This document shows positions 16,984 to 26,460 of a DNA stretch of 64,000 nucleotides, in pieces. The stretch's first letter is position 1. Each line of letters opens with the position of its first letter. The notes below the pieces were generated by a model. That model saw only the letters and a list, made by a program, of their open reading frames with translations. It was not told the DNA's origin and did no database searches. This DNA is from CAZLWA01 sp964563165 (lineage in GTDB: Bacteria; CLD3; SB21): contig CAZLWA010000005.1 in the NCBI GenBank assembly GCA_964563165.1, positions 157,923 to 221,922 on the forward strand, in the 5' to 3' direction. Position numbers and translations under genes: made by a program.

Positions 16984-18075
16984 TCAGCTTTTGAGTCGGG
17001 CAAATATGATGAATCCCAATATCCCAAAAAAAACATTGGCTATCCACGCGGCTTGAACCGGTCCCAAAGTTAGATCGTAGCCGAAAAAGCGTCCTATCTC
17101 AAAAAAACTCCAATAGGCCAGGCAAATGACCAGCGTGAAAAAAATGTTCATTCCCGCACCGCTTTTTTTGCGCGAAGCGGCCAACGGCGCACCGAATACA
17201 ACCATAAAAAAACACGTGAGCGGGTAAGAAAATTTTCTTTGATAATCCACTTCCCACCGCTCCGTGCGGGCGCCGCTGTTCTTAAGCTTTTGAATAAAGC
17301 CGCTCAGGTCTGAAAAATTCATCTCATCGGGATTGCGCTCGCGTTTCAGGATATCGTCCGGAACAAAAAACAGATCTTTCTTCTCCAGCCGCGTGAAAGT
17401 CACCAGTCTTTCCTTATTATCCTCAAACGTCCGAGTTGATCCGTTTTTCAACATCCAGACACTTCGGATTGAATCCCAGCCCGCCTCCGCGGCATCCGTA
17501 CGGCTGATCAACCGGTGCCCGTAAAATTTCTGAATAGTGATATTGGTCGCTACAATATTTTTTCTGTCAAAGCGCTCAATGAAAACTTTCGTGCCGTCCG
17601 GATCGTACATATGGATATTATTTCCCGTCATACGGCGTACCGTAGAGGTACGGTCCACATAGGTTTTCCAAAGTTCCGATTTCATGATATTAGCTCCGGG
17701 CACGACCGTCTCGCTAATCACGAAATCCGCCCCGCTCACTAAGGCCGCAATAAGAATAAGGGGCAAAATCATCCGAAACAAGCTTACGCCGGAAGCTTTG
17801 ATAGCCGTCAGTTCATTGAATCGCGCCAAGCTGCCGATCGAAAACAGGCTCGCCATCAGGATATCTACCGGAAGTGTGAGTGTAACAATATTGGGAATGA
17901 AATTGAGGTAGTATTGAAAAATGATTTCACCCGGCACTTTACGGTCGATAAATTTATCCGCATTTTCAACGTAGTTGACCGCAACGAAAATCGTAATCAT
18001 CGCTATTAATGAAAAAATAAGAACCGAAAGAAATTTTTTTATTAAATAGCGATCCAATATGGATAGAATGACCAT
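16984..18075 (-). CDS. LptF/LptG-family permease (YjgP/YjgQ)
   Basis: A 363-residue inner-membrane protein with the LptF/LptG layout: three membrane helices at the start (about residues 10-32, 50-75 and 98-118), a large periplasmic beta domain (about 125-265) and three more helices at the end. The N-terminal DRYLIKKFL is typical. Paired with LptBC it extracts lipopolysaccharide from the inner membrane for transport to the surface. Only one permease gene is here; its partner must lie elsewhere. The ATG is one base after the rnr stop codon, so translation is probably coupled. Whether it is LptF or LptG cannot be decided. Confidence 0.88.
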   Translation of the reverse strand: MVILSILDRYLIKKFLSVLIFSLIAMITIFVAVNYVENADKFIDRKVPGEIIFQYYLNFIPNIVTLTLPVDILMASLFSIGSLARFNELTAIKASGVSLFRMILPLILIAALVSGADFVISETVVPGANIMKSELWKTYVDRTSTVRRMTGNNIHMYDPDGTKVFIERFDRKNIVATNITIQKFYGHRLISRTDAAEAGWDSIRSVWMLKNGSTRTFEDNKERLVTFTRLEKKDLFFVPDDILKRERNPDEMNFSDLSGFIQKLKNSGARTERWEVDYQRKFSYPLTCFFMVVFGAPLAASRKKSGAGMNIFFTLVICLAYWSFFEIGRFFGYDLTLGPVQAAWIANVFFGILGFIIFARLKS

Positions 18076-18076
18076 G

Positions 18077-20284
18077 CTAGTCGTTCAGTAATTCAAAATC
18101 AATTTCATTCTTTTCACGATTCACTTTGACGACACGGACTTTCACTTCATCACCAAGCTGGTGAACGCGTTTTTTTCTCTCGCCGAATAGCCGGTAATTT
18201 TTTTCATCATAAGCGTAATAATCGTCGTTCATGTCGCGCACGTGAATCAGCCCTTCAATCAAGAAGTCCGTAATTTCCACGAAAATCCCGAATCCCATGA
18301 CACCGGAAATAATCCCGTTGTATTCATTCCCGACATGCTGCAGCATGAATTCAACCTGCTTGACTTTCACCGATTCACGTTCCGCTTCGACGGAAATTTT
18401 TTCACGGTCGGAGCAATGTTTGGCCATGGCCGGTAATTTATCCGTCCACCAGTCGAGACGTTTCAAGTTCATGCCCCGGTCGTATTCTTTGAGCAAACGG
18501 TGAACGATCAGATCGGGATACCGGCGGATGGGCGAAGTGAAATGAGAATAGTAGTCGAAGGCCAGGCCGAAGTGCCCGATGTTCTTTGGAGAATATTCCG
18601 CCTTGGCCATGGAACGAATGCCCACTTTTTCGATTAATATACTCTCTTTCGTGCCTTTCGCTTTTTCAATAATACGCTGAATTTCCTTCGGCCTGATCTG
18701 ATTGTGGCCCTTGGACGGCGTCAAGTGATAGCCGAACACTTTCAGCAAACGCGCGAAATTCTCCAGTTTTTCAGTGACCGGCTTATCGTGCACACGATAC
18801 AGAAAAGGATATTCGTGCTTCTTTTTTCCGTTGCCGTTCTCAAATGAGCCGACGTGGCGGGACACGGTTTGGTTCGCCAGAAGCATAAATTCCTCCACCA
18901 ACCGGTGACTGTCTAAACGGTCCTTGCGATAACATTCAACCGGATGGCCTTCATCGTCAAGCTTGAATTTGGATTCCGGTGAATCAAAATCGATACTGCC
19001 TTCGGCCAATCGTTTTTTCGTGAGAATTTTTGAAAGCCTGTACATGTCGTTAACGGATTTCAAGATCTTATCATCCAAATCGGGTACCACATTTCCGTCG
19101 ACGATTGACTGCACTTCTTCGTAGGTAAACCTCCGCGGGCTGTGGATGACCGTTTCGGCAATGTCGTAATCGATTACGTCGCCTTTGGACGTCATTTCCA
19201 TGAAAACGCTGTAGGTTAATTTGTCTTCATGCGGACGGAGGCTGCACAGTTCATTGGACAATTTTTCCGGAAGCATCGGTATTACGCGGTCCACCAGATA
19301 CGTGCTGGTCCCGCGTTTATAAGCCTCCTTGTCCAATTCAGAATTTTCCTTTACATAATAACTGACGTCGGCAATGTGTACGCCGAGTAAATAATTTCCG
19401 TTGTCGAGAATTTTTAACGAAACGGCATCGTCGAAGTCTTTGGCGTCGAACGGATCGATCGTAAAACAGACCTCATTTCTCAAATCCAGCCTTCGCCCGG
19501 CCTCTTCTTCGGAAATCTCCGGAGAAATAACGTCGCATTCGGCCTCAACCGCTTTTGGGAAATCAAAATGCAAATCGTGCTTCTTGGCGACGGAAAGCAC
19601 ATCCACGCCCTTTTCATCCGGATAACCGAGCACCTCGACGATCCGCCCTTGCGGATTGAGCGATTCATCGTCCCACGATTCCAGCAGCGCGACAACTTTC
19701 TGGCCGTTTTTTGCGTCGTGCATTGCGTTCTTTGCAACGTAAATGTCCCTTCGAATGCGGACATCATCAGGAACGACAAAAGCAAAATCTCCGGTTTGTT
19801 CAAACGTGCCAATGACCCTTGTCAGTCCGCGCGTGACAATGCCCACTATTTCCGCTTCCTTCCGTTTTCCTTTTTGTTTGGTCGTGAGCGGAACAATCGC
19901 CACGGTGTCTTTGTTGAATGCGGTCTTCATGCGGGAAACGGAGACGTAGAAATCCTCTTCGAAACCTTCCACGGTCACAAATCCCTCGCCGTTCTTATTG
20001 ACGGAAATGATTCCGACCAGCTGATTGGATTTGGATTGCGCCGGTTTGAAAAAATAATATTTTTCCTTCTTGCCGATCTGTCCGTCCGCGATCAACTTGT
20101 CCAGGATACGGGTGAGTTTATTTCGTTCATCCTCGTCGTGGATATCCAGTTTCTTGAACAACTCTTTGGGTTTGTACGAGTTGTGGGAATGTTCCTGAAG
20201 AAATTGAACCAATTTTTTTTCTAATACTTTAATAAAGTCTCCTATGTAATTTGCGTCTGAAACCAAATCAAGCGCTGTCTGCAC
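18077..20284 (-). CDS. rnr: Ribonuclease R
   Basis: A 735-residue 3'-5' exoribonuclease: an N-terminal winged-helix-like segment, two cold-shock domains (about residues 70-220), the RNB catalytic domain with DPFDAKDFDDAVSL near 255-270, and an S1 domain at the end (VGNEYNGIISGVMGFGIFVEI). It degrades structured RNA and takes part in quality control with tmRNA; smpB is also in this window. The listed start is a GTG at 20284 without a ribosome binding site. A strong site, AGGAG, lies inside the frame five bases before an ATT codon at 20233, and the protein from there reads like a normal RNase R N-terminus. It is upstream of the LptF/LptG gene with a one-base gap. Confidence 0.95.
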   Translation of the reverse strand: MQTALDLVSDANYIGDFIKVLEKKLVQFLQEHSHNSYKPKELFKKLDIHDEDERNKLTRILDKLIADGQIGKKEKYYFFKPAQSKSNQLVGIISVNKNGEGFVTVEGFEEDFYVSVSRMKTAFNKDTVAIVPLTTKQKGKRKEAEIVGIVTRGLTRVIGTFEQTGDFAFVVPDDVRIRRDIYVAKNAMHDAKNGQKVVALLESWDDESLNPQGRIVEVLGYPDEKGVDVLSVAKKHDLHFDFPKAVEAECDVISPEISEEEAGRRLDLRNEVCFTIDPFDAKDFDDAVSLKILDNGNYLLGVHIADVSYYVKENSELDKEAYKRGTSTYLVDRVIPMLPEKLSNELCSLRPHEDKLTYSVFMEMTSKGDVIDYDIAETVIHSPRRFTYEEVQSIVDGNVVPDLDDKILKSVNDMYRLSKILTKKRLAEGSIDFDSPESKFKLDDEGHPVECYRKDRLDSHRLVEEFMLLANQTVSRHVGSFENGNGKKKHEYPFLYRVHDKPVTEKLENFARLLKVFGYHLTPSKGHNQIRPKEIQRIIEKAKGTKESILIEKVGIRSMAKAEYSPKNIGHFGLAFDYYSHFTSPIRRYPDLIVHRLLKEYDRGMNLKRLDWWTDKLPAMAKHCSDREKISVEAERESVKVKQVEFMLQHVGNEYNGIISGVMGFGIFVEITDFLIEGLIHVRDMNDDYYAYDEKNYRLFGERKKRVHQLGDEVKVRVVKVNREKNEIDFELLND

Positions 20285-20330
20285 CTGATGTTACCAACAG
20301 GATAAAAAAGTTGAACAGGAAAAGCAAAGT

Positions 20331-21848
20331 TTATTTTCGTTTGACGATTGCCGCAAAAAGTTCGCGCTCCTCCTGATGGAGAAACCACTTCCAACCCACG
20401 GCCAGATACGACGCGGTAAAAAGCGCCATGCCCGCTATTTGGATAGTCAATTGAAAGTCATCATTCAACAAATAGTTCTGAATAGCTTTGAAGGCCCCAT
20501 AAAAAATCCCGCCCAATAAGAAAATATTCAACACATTCCACCGGAGCGGCCTAAGTCCAAGCTTGCGATATAGTTGGCCCAATTGAAGGCAGGCCGTCAG
20601 GACGCATGCCAGGCAGCTTCCTAAGGCCGCCCCCATAATGCCGTACGAGGGGATTAAAAAAAAGTCCGCGATTAAATTAACGCTCACAAAAAACACGCTG
20701 TTAAACAAATTCAAATACGGGAAACCGGACATTACCAATACCGGTTCGATAGTTGAAAAGACGGTATGAATAGCAATGCCGAAACAGGTGAGCGTAAGCG
20801 CCGAAGCGGCATAGATGAAATCGTTTCCATACGCAGACAGCACCGTGCTTCCAAAAACGGACATCAGAACAAAAAAACCGCAACTTAGAAATAAACTTAC
20901 CCGGATAATGATCGCGTAAATATTTTCCAGCGCCTGCGAATTATTTTGCTTTCGCATCTCGACCACGACCGGCATCAAAATCGGATCGGTGGCCTGAGGT
21001 ATACTGCGCATGGTATTGGCGATATTGAGAATGATCTGAAACATGGCAACGTGCGCGCTTGGAGCCAGGATACTTAACGGTATGAGGTCGACTTTAAGAG
21101 TGACCATAGAAAGGAAGTCGGCGCACATAACGGGCAATCCAAATGAAAGAACGCGCTTCCAATTCGCCCAAGTCGGCCAATGCAGAAAAAGCTTTTTAAG
21201 AGAAAAATGTTTTCTAAAATAATATAAGCCAAACGAGGATCCCCATATGAAACCGGCGATTTTCGCATAAAAAGGCCCGTTCAATGACACAAGAATAAAA
21301 AATACAGCACCCAGAGCAAGCAAATCTATTAAGGGCTCGGTAACGCTTCGGACGTACACCCAGAATTTCATGATTTTAAGGCCGCGCGTCGCCGAGAGTA
21401 AAATGACGGTCGTGCAATAGAACGGCGCCGACCAGCACATGATCTTCAAATAACCTTCGATCGGGGGTTTGTCGAGAAACACCGCGAAATCGTGGGCGAA
21501 CAAGTATACGAGGCCGACCAGTAATCCGCTGAGGATGTAACTGAGAATAATGCAGCTCAGAATGCCGCGATAACTTTCTTCTTCATTGCCCTCTCTATTC
21601 TTTGCAACGAAATCAATGACCAGCCGATGCGCGCCAAAATAACAAAAAATGAAGCACAGGTTGATCGTGAACCACGTTGTACTGAAGTAGCCGAACAGGG
21701 TCTGTCCTAAAACCCGCGCGGCAATAATGTCGAAAGCAAAATGCGACAGCCTTCCGAAATTCCCGAGAAGATTAATGACCGCACCGACGGCAACTTCACG
21801 CGTTTCGGATGCTGTTTTGATAGGGTGTTGAGGATCCAAACTATACAA
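20331..21848 (-). CDS. Polysaccharide flippase (MOP/Wzx-like)
   Basis: A 505-residue membrane protein with about 12-14 hydrophobic helices, belonging to the oligosaccharide flippase branch of the MOP superfamily. The N-terminal GAVINLLGNFGRLSHFAFDIIAARVLG resembles Wzx entries, and the neighbours (heptose and glycosyltransferase genes) favour transfer of a lipid-linked glycan across the inner membrane over drug efflux. The frame starts with TTG at 21848, overlapping the glycosyltransferase stop by eight bases; the preceding GGGAAA is a weak ribosome binding site. The substrate is not known. Confidence 0.82.
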   Translation of the reverse strand: MYSLDPQHPIKTASETREVAVGAVINLLGNFGRLSHFAFDIIAARVLGQTLFGYFSTTWFTINLCFIFCYFGAHRLVIDFVAKNREGNEEESYRGILSCIILSYILSGLLVGLVYLFAHDFAVFLDKPPIEGYLKIMCWSAPFYCTTVILLSATRGLKIMKFWVYVRSVTEPLIDLLALGAVFFILVSLNGPFYAKIAGFIWGSSFGLYYFRKHFSLKKLFLHWPTWANWKRVLSFGLPVMCADFLSMVTLKVDLIPLSILAPSAHVAMFQIILNIANTMRSIPQATDPILMPVVVEMRKQNNSQALENIYAIIIRVSLFLSCGFFVLMSVFGSTVLSAYGNDFIYAASALTLTCFGIAIHTVFSTIEPVLVMSGFPYLNLFNSVFFVSVNLIADFFLIPSYGIMGAALGSCLACVLTACLQLGQLYRKLGLRPLRWNVLNIFLLGGIFYGAFKAIQNYLLNDDFQLTIQIAGMALFTASYLAVGWKWFLHQEERELFAAIVKRK

Positions 21849-22980
21849 TTTCCCGAGTTAGAGTTTCTATGGCTTCGACAAAACTTTCCCAGGAATATTT
21901 CTTCTTTTCGGTTTCAATGTTCCTGGAAAAAGTATCTTCACATTTTTCATCATAGTAACGAATGATACTCTGCGCCAGAGCGGCGGGGTCTGAAGGGGGA
22001 ACGATGAAACCGGTTTTTTGGTGAATCACCACTTCCGCAAGCCCGCCGACATCGGTTGCGATCACAGGTTTATTGAAATAATAAGCAATAGGCACAATAC
22101 CGCTCTGCGTCGCCGAAATATACGGAAGCACGACCGCATCGCACCCGGAAAAAAACAGTCCGACCTTCTCATTCGGGCAATAGTCGGCATGCACATCAAC
22201 CACATTTTCAAGATCCAATTCCTTGATCAGGCCGCGGTAATAATCTTCATCGCCGTAAAATTCGCCGACCACTAAAAGTTTTATTTTCATTTTCTTCAAC
22301 ACGAGAGGCATCGTGCGTATCAAAAGGTCCAGGCCTTTGTACTTGCGAATGAAACCGAAAAACAATAGCGTCTTCGTGTAGTCAGGTTTATCAATACCGA
22401 GCAGTTTCTTAGCCGTAATCTTATCCCGAATTTCCCCGAAAATGTTATACAGCGGATGCGGCGCGTTCTTGTAAACGGCATGCGGTTTTAGCGAAAGCAG
22501 GTCTTTCCGGACGGTATCGGACTGGGTGATAAAATAATCCACGGGTTTCAGTGCGAACCTGGTTAGCGTAACGTCGCCGAATCGCTTTTCATGCGGAAGG
22601 ATGTTGTCGCAGATGAACAGGGTCTTCGCTTTAGAAAACCGGCTTGTCAATCGGGCTATGACGCCAAAACACGGTGCGAAAAACGGCATCCAGTATTTAA
22701 AAATAACGAGATCCGACCGATGTCGCTTGATGATACGGTAGGCGCGAAGCCAGGTCCACGGATTGATGGAATCCAGGATTATATGGCTGTCAACTTTTAT
22801 CGGCTCTTCACTCGTTTCATTCTGAGTTTTACCGGGAAACAGAAATTTTGGATATTGACGCTTGAAATTGATAATCTGGACGTCATGGCCTTTTTTTTTC
22901 AGTTCGAGATAAAGAATGCTGGTATACTGCGCAATGCCGCCGCGCAGCGGATACACCGGACCGACAATAGATATTCTCAA
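21841..22980 (-). CDS. Glycosyltransferase family 4
   Basis: A GT-B glycosyltransferase of about 379 residues. The start VGPVYPLRGGIAQYT is the glycine-rich acceptor-side loop; the C-terminal half has LFFGFIRKYKGLDLLI and the donor-binding region YISATQSGIVPIAYYFNKPVIATDVGG, ending GFIVPPSDP. It probably adds a sugar to LPS core or another surface glycan. I prefer TTG at 22980, six bases after CGGAG, giving MRISIVGP; a GTG at 22986 is the other choice but sits one base from that site. It lies five to eleven bases after hldE and overlaps the flippase gene by eight bases. Confidence 0.85.
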   Translation of the reverse strand: MRISIVGPVYPLRGGIAQYTSILYLELKKKGHDVQIINFKRQYPKFLFPGKTQNETSEEPIKVDSHIILDSINPWTWLRAYRIIKRHRSDLVIFKYWMPFFAPCFGVIARLTSRFSKAKTLFICDNILPHEKRFGDVTLTRFALKPVDYFITQSDTVRKDLLSLKPHAVYKNAPHPLYNIFGEIRDKITAKKLLGIDKPDYTKTLLFFGFIRKYKGLDLLIRTMPLVLKKMKIKLLVVGEFYGDEDYYRGLIKELDLENVVDVHADYCPNEKVGLFFSGCDAVVLPYISATQSGIVPIAYYFNKPVIATDVGGLAEVVIHQKTGFIVPPSDPAALAQSIIRYYDEKCEDTFSRNIETEKKKYSWESFVEAIETLTREIV

Positions 22981-22991
22981 AAACACTCCGA

Positions 22992-24467
22992 TTATTTTTT
23001 CTTTTCCGCCGAACCGTAACTCTTTAAAACAGATTCCACAATATGGGTCGTCGAAAATCCGGAAACCAAATCTACCAACGCCACTTTTCCGCCGTACGAT
23101 TCCACAACTTCCCGGCCAACGACCTGGTCCGCCTTATAATCCGAACCCTTGACCAGAACGTCAGGCTTCAGTTTTTTTATCAATTCCAAAGGCGTATCCT
23201 CATCAAACAGCACCACGTAATCAACCGATTCCAGCGCGGATAAAATATGCGCCCGTTCATTTTCCAAAACAATCGGCCGGTTCTCGCCTTTGATCCGGCG
23301 AATGGATGCGTCGCTGTTCAGGCCAACTACAAGCTTGTCCCCCAGGGATTTCGATTTGTTAAGCAGCGTAATATGCCCGATATGAAGAATATCGAAACAG
23401 CCGTTCGTGAAGACGATCTTTCTATCCTTGCGAATGACGGATAGAATTGAGTCCAATTCCGGCGCAGTCATGATTTTTTTCGAGCCGCTTGACGTTTCCT
23501 CTATATCGTGCAGCACGTCGTCTTTGGTTACCGTAGATGTCCCGATACGGCTCACCGCAATACCTGCGGCGATATTGGCAATTCTTGCAGCATCAGAAAA
23601 CGAATGACCCGCGGCAATGAGCATTCCCACATAGGCAACCACGGTATCGCCCGCGCCGGTCACGTCAAACACTTCACGCGCCGTAGATGAAATATTTTCC
23701 TGCGAGTTCTTTTCAATCAACAACATGCCCTCTCTTCCGCGCGTGATCAAAACGGCTTCGCAATCGCATTGCCTTAGAATCTGCCTGCCTGCGTCGAGAA
23801 TGTCGTCTTCCGTTCCCAGTTTCTTATTGGCGGCCGCTTCGGCTTCTTTCAGGTTCGGCTTGATGATCGTCGCGCCGGAATAAATGGAAAAATCCTTTCG
23901 TTTCGGATCCACAACGGTCTTGACCCGGTTTTGCTTAGCCAACTGAAGCGTATTCAGAATGATCTTATCGGTCAGGACGCCCTTTTGATAATCGGAAATA
24001 ATTACAGCAGAAAATTTTGTAACATTTGCCTTCAAATAATCCAGCATTTGATCTTCAATAGCCTGCGAAATAAAATCGGTGATTTCATGGTCAATACGCA
24101 CGACCTGTTGACTGCCGGCGATCACACGGGTTTTTGTCGTGGTGGGCCGCTGCGTATCTGTGAACACCGCGGTTTTGTGAATCCCGGTCTTATCGAATTC
24201 TTTTTCAATAATTTTTCCATTGTCATCCCGGCCTATCACCCCGAGCATTGTAACCTCGCAGCCGATGGCCGCCAGATTATGGGCGACGTTCGCAGCGCCG
24301 CCGAGCGCAATATTCTCACGCTGAATGTTGACCACCTGTACGGGCGCTTCGGGAGAAATGCGGTCAACACTTCCCCAAATAAATTTATCTAAAATGATAT
24401 CGCCGATGACCAAAATATGTTTTTTGGAGCCGGACGACAGGATAGTTCTCAGGTTTTCTTTTTTCAT
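22992..24467 (-). CDS. hldE: Bifunctional heptose-7-phosphate kinase / heptose-1-phosphate adenylyltransferase
   Basis: A 491-residue fusion. Residues 1 to about 325 form a PfkB-type sugar kinase (N-terminal LVIGDIILDKFIWG and anion-hole motif DVTGAGDTVVAYVG); residues from about 345 form a cytidylyltransferase-fold domain with FTNGCFDILHIGHI. It makes ADP-heptose from heptose-7-phosphate together with GmhB, and HldD, encoded two genes upstream, epimerises the product for the LPS core. Length and domain order match E. coli HldE. The ATG lies three bases after the threonine dehydratase stop codon. Confidence 0.95.
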   Translation of the reverse strand: MKKENLRTILSSGSKKHILVIGDIILDKFIWGSVDRISPEAPVQVVNIQRENIALGGAANVAHNLAAIGCEVTMLGVIGRDDNGKIIEKEFDKTGIHKTAVFTDTQRPTTTKTRVIAGSQQVVRIDHEITDFISQAIEDQMLDYLKANVTKFSAVIISDYQKGVLTDKIILNTLQLAKQNRVKTVVDPKRKDFSIYSGATIIKPNLKEAEAAANKKLGTEDDILDAGRQILRQCDCEAVLITRGREGMLLIEKNSQENISSTAREVFDVTGAGDTVVAYVGMLIAAGHSFSDAARIANIAAGIAVSRIGTSTVTKDDVLHDIEETSSGSKKIMTAPELDSILSVIRKDRKIVFTNGCFDILHIGHITLLNKSKSLGDKLVVGLNSDASIRRIKGENRPIVLENERAHILSALESVDYVVLFDEDTPLELIKKLKPDVLVKGSDYKADQVVGREVVESYGGKVALVDLVSGFSTTHIVESVLKSYGSAEKKK

Positions 24468-24470
24468 ATT

Positions 24471-25433
24471 TCAACTCGCTGATTGTCTTAGCCAATCAAA
24501 AAACACGTCCATATCGACATTCCCACCGCTTAAAATAATACCGATTTTCCTGTTTTTCAGATTCAATTCATTTTTCAGCACGGCAGCCAAAGGTACCGCT
24601 GCGGTTGGCTCGACGATTATTTTCATTCGTGAATAAATGAGGGCCATCGCGTCGATCACTTCGTTATCGCTGACCAGGATCACATCGTCCACTTTCTCCT
24701 TGATGATCTCAAATGTTTTGGGGCCGGGAGCCAGCGTACGCATGCCGTCGGCGATCGTTTTCGTGGGCTCAATCGAAACGATCGAGCCTTTTCGAAACGA
24801 CAAATAAACGTCATTGGCGGTCTCCGTCTCGACGCCGATGATCTTGATCCCCGGAATCAAATGTTTCAGGGCGATCGCGTTTCCGGAAATCAATCCGCCG
24901 CCGCCGACAGGAAAGAACGCATACTCGAGATCTTTCAATTTATCGAAGATCTCTATCCCTATCGTACCTTGCCCGGCGATGATATGGTCGTCATTAAACG
25001 GGGGCACAAGGGTTTTGCCTTCTTCTTCCGCAATCCGCTTACCGATCACTTCGCGATTTTCTTTCATGTAGTCGTACAGAACTATTTCGGCTCCGTAAGA
25101 CCGTGTGCCCTCCAATTTCAATTTCGGAGAATTGGTCGGCATGACGATCGTTGCATGCGTCCCGAGCAGTTTCGACGCCAGCGCGACCCCCTGCGCATGG
25201 TTGCCGGAAGAAAACGCAACGACGCCTTGGTGCAATTGGTCCGGGGTCAGCGAGGAAATCTTGTTATACGCACCGCGGATCTTGAAAGCGCCTACCAACT
25301 GGAAATTTTCACACTTGAAAAAAAGTTCATTTCCGGAGATCTTATTCATCGCACGTGACGTAGCGATAGGCGTATGATGAACCACGGGCAACAGCGTCCG
25401 GTAGGCGGAAAGAATGTCTTCAAATGTGATCAT
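24471..25433 (-). CDS. Threonine/serine dehydratase (PLP enzyme)
   Basis: A 320-residue fold-type II PLP enzyme with the cofactor lysine K51 in VGAFKIRGA, the phosphate loop near VGGGGLISG, and a C-terminal LSGGNVD. It deaminates threonine to 2-oxobutanoate. There is no C-terminal ACT-like regulatory domain, so it resembles the catabolic TdcB or the eukaryotic-type serine racemase/dehydratase group more than long IlvA. Its ATG overlaps the hldD stop codon by one base (TGATG), so it is firmly part of the heptose operon although its chemistry does not belong to LPS synthesis. Confidence 0.9.
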   Translation of the reverse strand: MITFEDILSAYRTLLPVVHHTPIATSRAMNKISGNELFFKCENFQLVGAFKIRGAYNKISSLTPDQLHQGVVAFSSGNHAQGVALASKLLGTHATIVMPTNSPKLKLEGTRSYGAEIVLYDYMKENREVIGKRIAEEEGKTLVPPFNDDHIIAGQGTIGIEIFDKLKDLEYAFFPVGGGGLISGNAIALKHLIPGIKIIGVETETANDVYLSFRKGSIVSIEPTKTIADGMRTLAPGPKTFEIIKEKVDDVILVSDNEVIDAMALIYSRMKIIVEPTAAVPLAAVLKNELNLKNRKIGIILSGGNVDMDVFFDWLRQSAS

Positions 25434-26404
25434 CAGAGGTATGAAATGTTTTTTTGTAAAAACTCAGACACATAGTCTTTCACCCCATCTTCAAGGGTAC
25501 GAAACTCAAGAGGACAGCGGAGCGAGCCTAATTTATCCATTTTCGCTTCGGTATGGTATTGATAGGCGCCGCGAAGACCTTCCGGCATATCCATATATTC
25601 AATTTTTGGTTTCATATTGAGCGCCGAAAAAGTCGCTTTCATCAGGTCATTCCACGAACGTGCTTTTCCGGTACCCAAATTAAAAATACCGCAGGCCTTC
25701 GGATTTTGTAAAAGCCACCAGATCACATCCAGGCAGTCTTTGACGTAAATGAAGTCACGCACCTGCTCTCCGTCGGCATAATCCGGCCGATACGATTTAA
25801 AAAGCCCGACCTTACCCGTTTCCCTAATTTGAAAATACGCTTTATAAACTATACTCGTCATATCTTCTTTATGATATTCATTCGGGCCGAACACATTGAA
25901 GAATTTCAAACCGGCGACCTTATTGGTCAAGTTATTTTGCAATATCCAAAGATCAAAAATATGCTTGGAATATCCGTACTTATTCAGCGGCCGTAACTTA
26001 AGGGTGACGGTATCGTCATCTGAAAACCCCAGCGAACCGTCGCCGTACGTTGCACCGCTGCTGGCGTAAATAAGACGAATGTCCTTTGCCAACGCCCACT
26101 CCGCCAGGACGCGTGAATATTTGTAATTATTCCGCATCAGAAAGTCCGTATCCTGCTCCGTCGTGGAGGAACACGCGCCGAAATGGATCACGGCTTCCGC
26201 ATCGGCAAAATTATTCTTGTTTTCCAATGCTTTTAAAAACTCGTCTTTGTGAATGTAATCTGAAAATTTTTTACCGAGTAAATTTTTCCATTTGGGGGAA
26301 TTTCCAAGTTCATCCACGACGAGAATTTTCTCGATGCCCTGGTCGTTCAGTTTTTTGATCACAGCGCTTCCGATGAATCCTGCGCCGCCGGTAACGATGA
26401 TCAT
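25433..26404 (-). CDS. hldD: ADP-L-glycero-D-manno-heptose 6-epimerase
   Basis: A 323-residue short-chain dehydrogenase/epimerase. The Rossmann motif TGGAGFIGSAVI is at the N-terminus, the catalytic Y-x3-K is in YGYSKHIFD, and the blocks FNVFGPNEYHKEDMTS and YADGEQVRDFIYVKD are characteristic of HldD. It converts ADP-D-glycero-heptose to the L-glycero form used for the LPS inner core. It starts the heptose part of the operon, 56 bases after the LeuB-family gene, with no evident ribosome binding site, and overlaps the next gene by one base. Confidence 0.95.
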   Translation of the reverse strand: MIIVTGGAGFIGSAVIKKLNDQGIEKILVVDELGNSPKWKNLLGKKFSDYIHKDEFLKALENKNNFADAEAVIHFGACSSTTEQDTDFLMRNNYKYSRVLAEWALAKDIRLIYASSGATYGDGSLGFSDDDTVTLKLRPLNKYGYSKHIFDLWILQNNLTNKVAGLKFFNVFGPNEYHKEDMTSIVYKAYFQIRETGKVGLFKSYRPDYADGEQVRDFIYVKDCLDVIWWLLQNPKACGIFNLGTGKARSWNDLMKATFSALNMKPKIEYMDMPEGLRGAYQYHTEAKMDKLGSLRCPLEFRTLEDGVKDYVSEFLQKNISYL

Positions 26405-26460
26405 GGAGATTTTATATTTTAGATTGACGGTTGAATATCTTAAGGATACAGAATAACGTC

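Noticed and set aside
19568..20224. A 218-codon plus-strand frame opposite rnr
   Set aside because: Shadow of RNase R coding sequence with no recognisable product.
20331..21848. MATE drug efflux pump
   Set aside because: Same superfamily, but the context of glycosyltransferase and heptose genes and the N-terminal sequence fit a polysaccharide flippase better.
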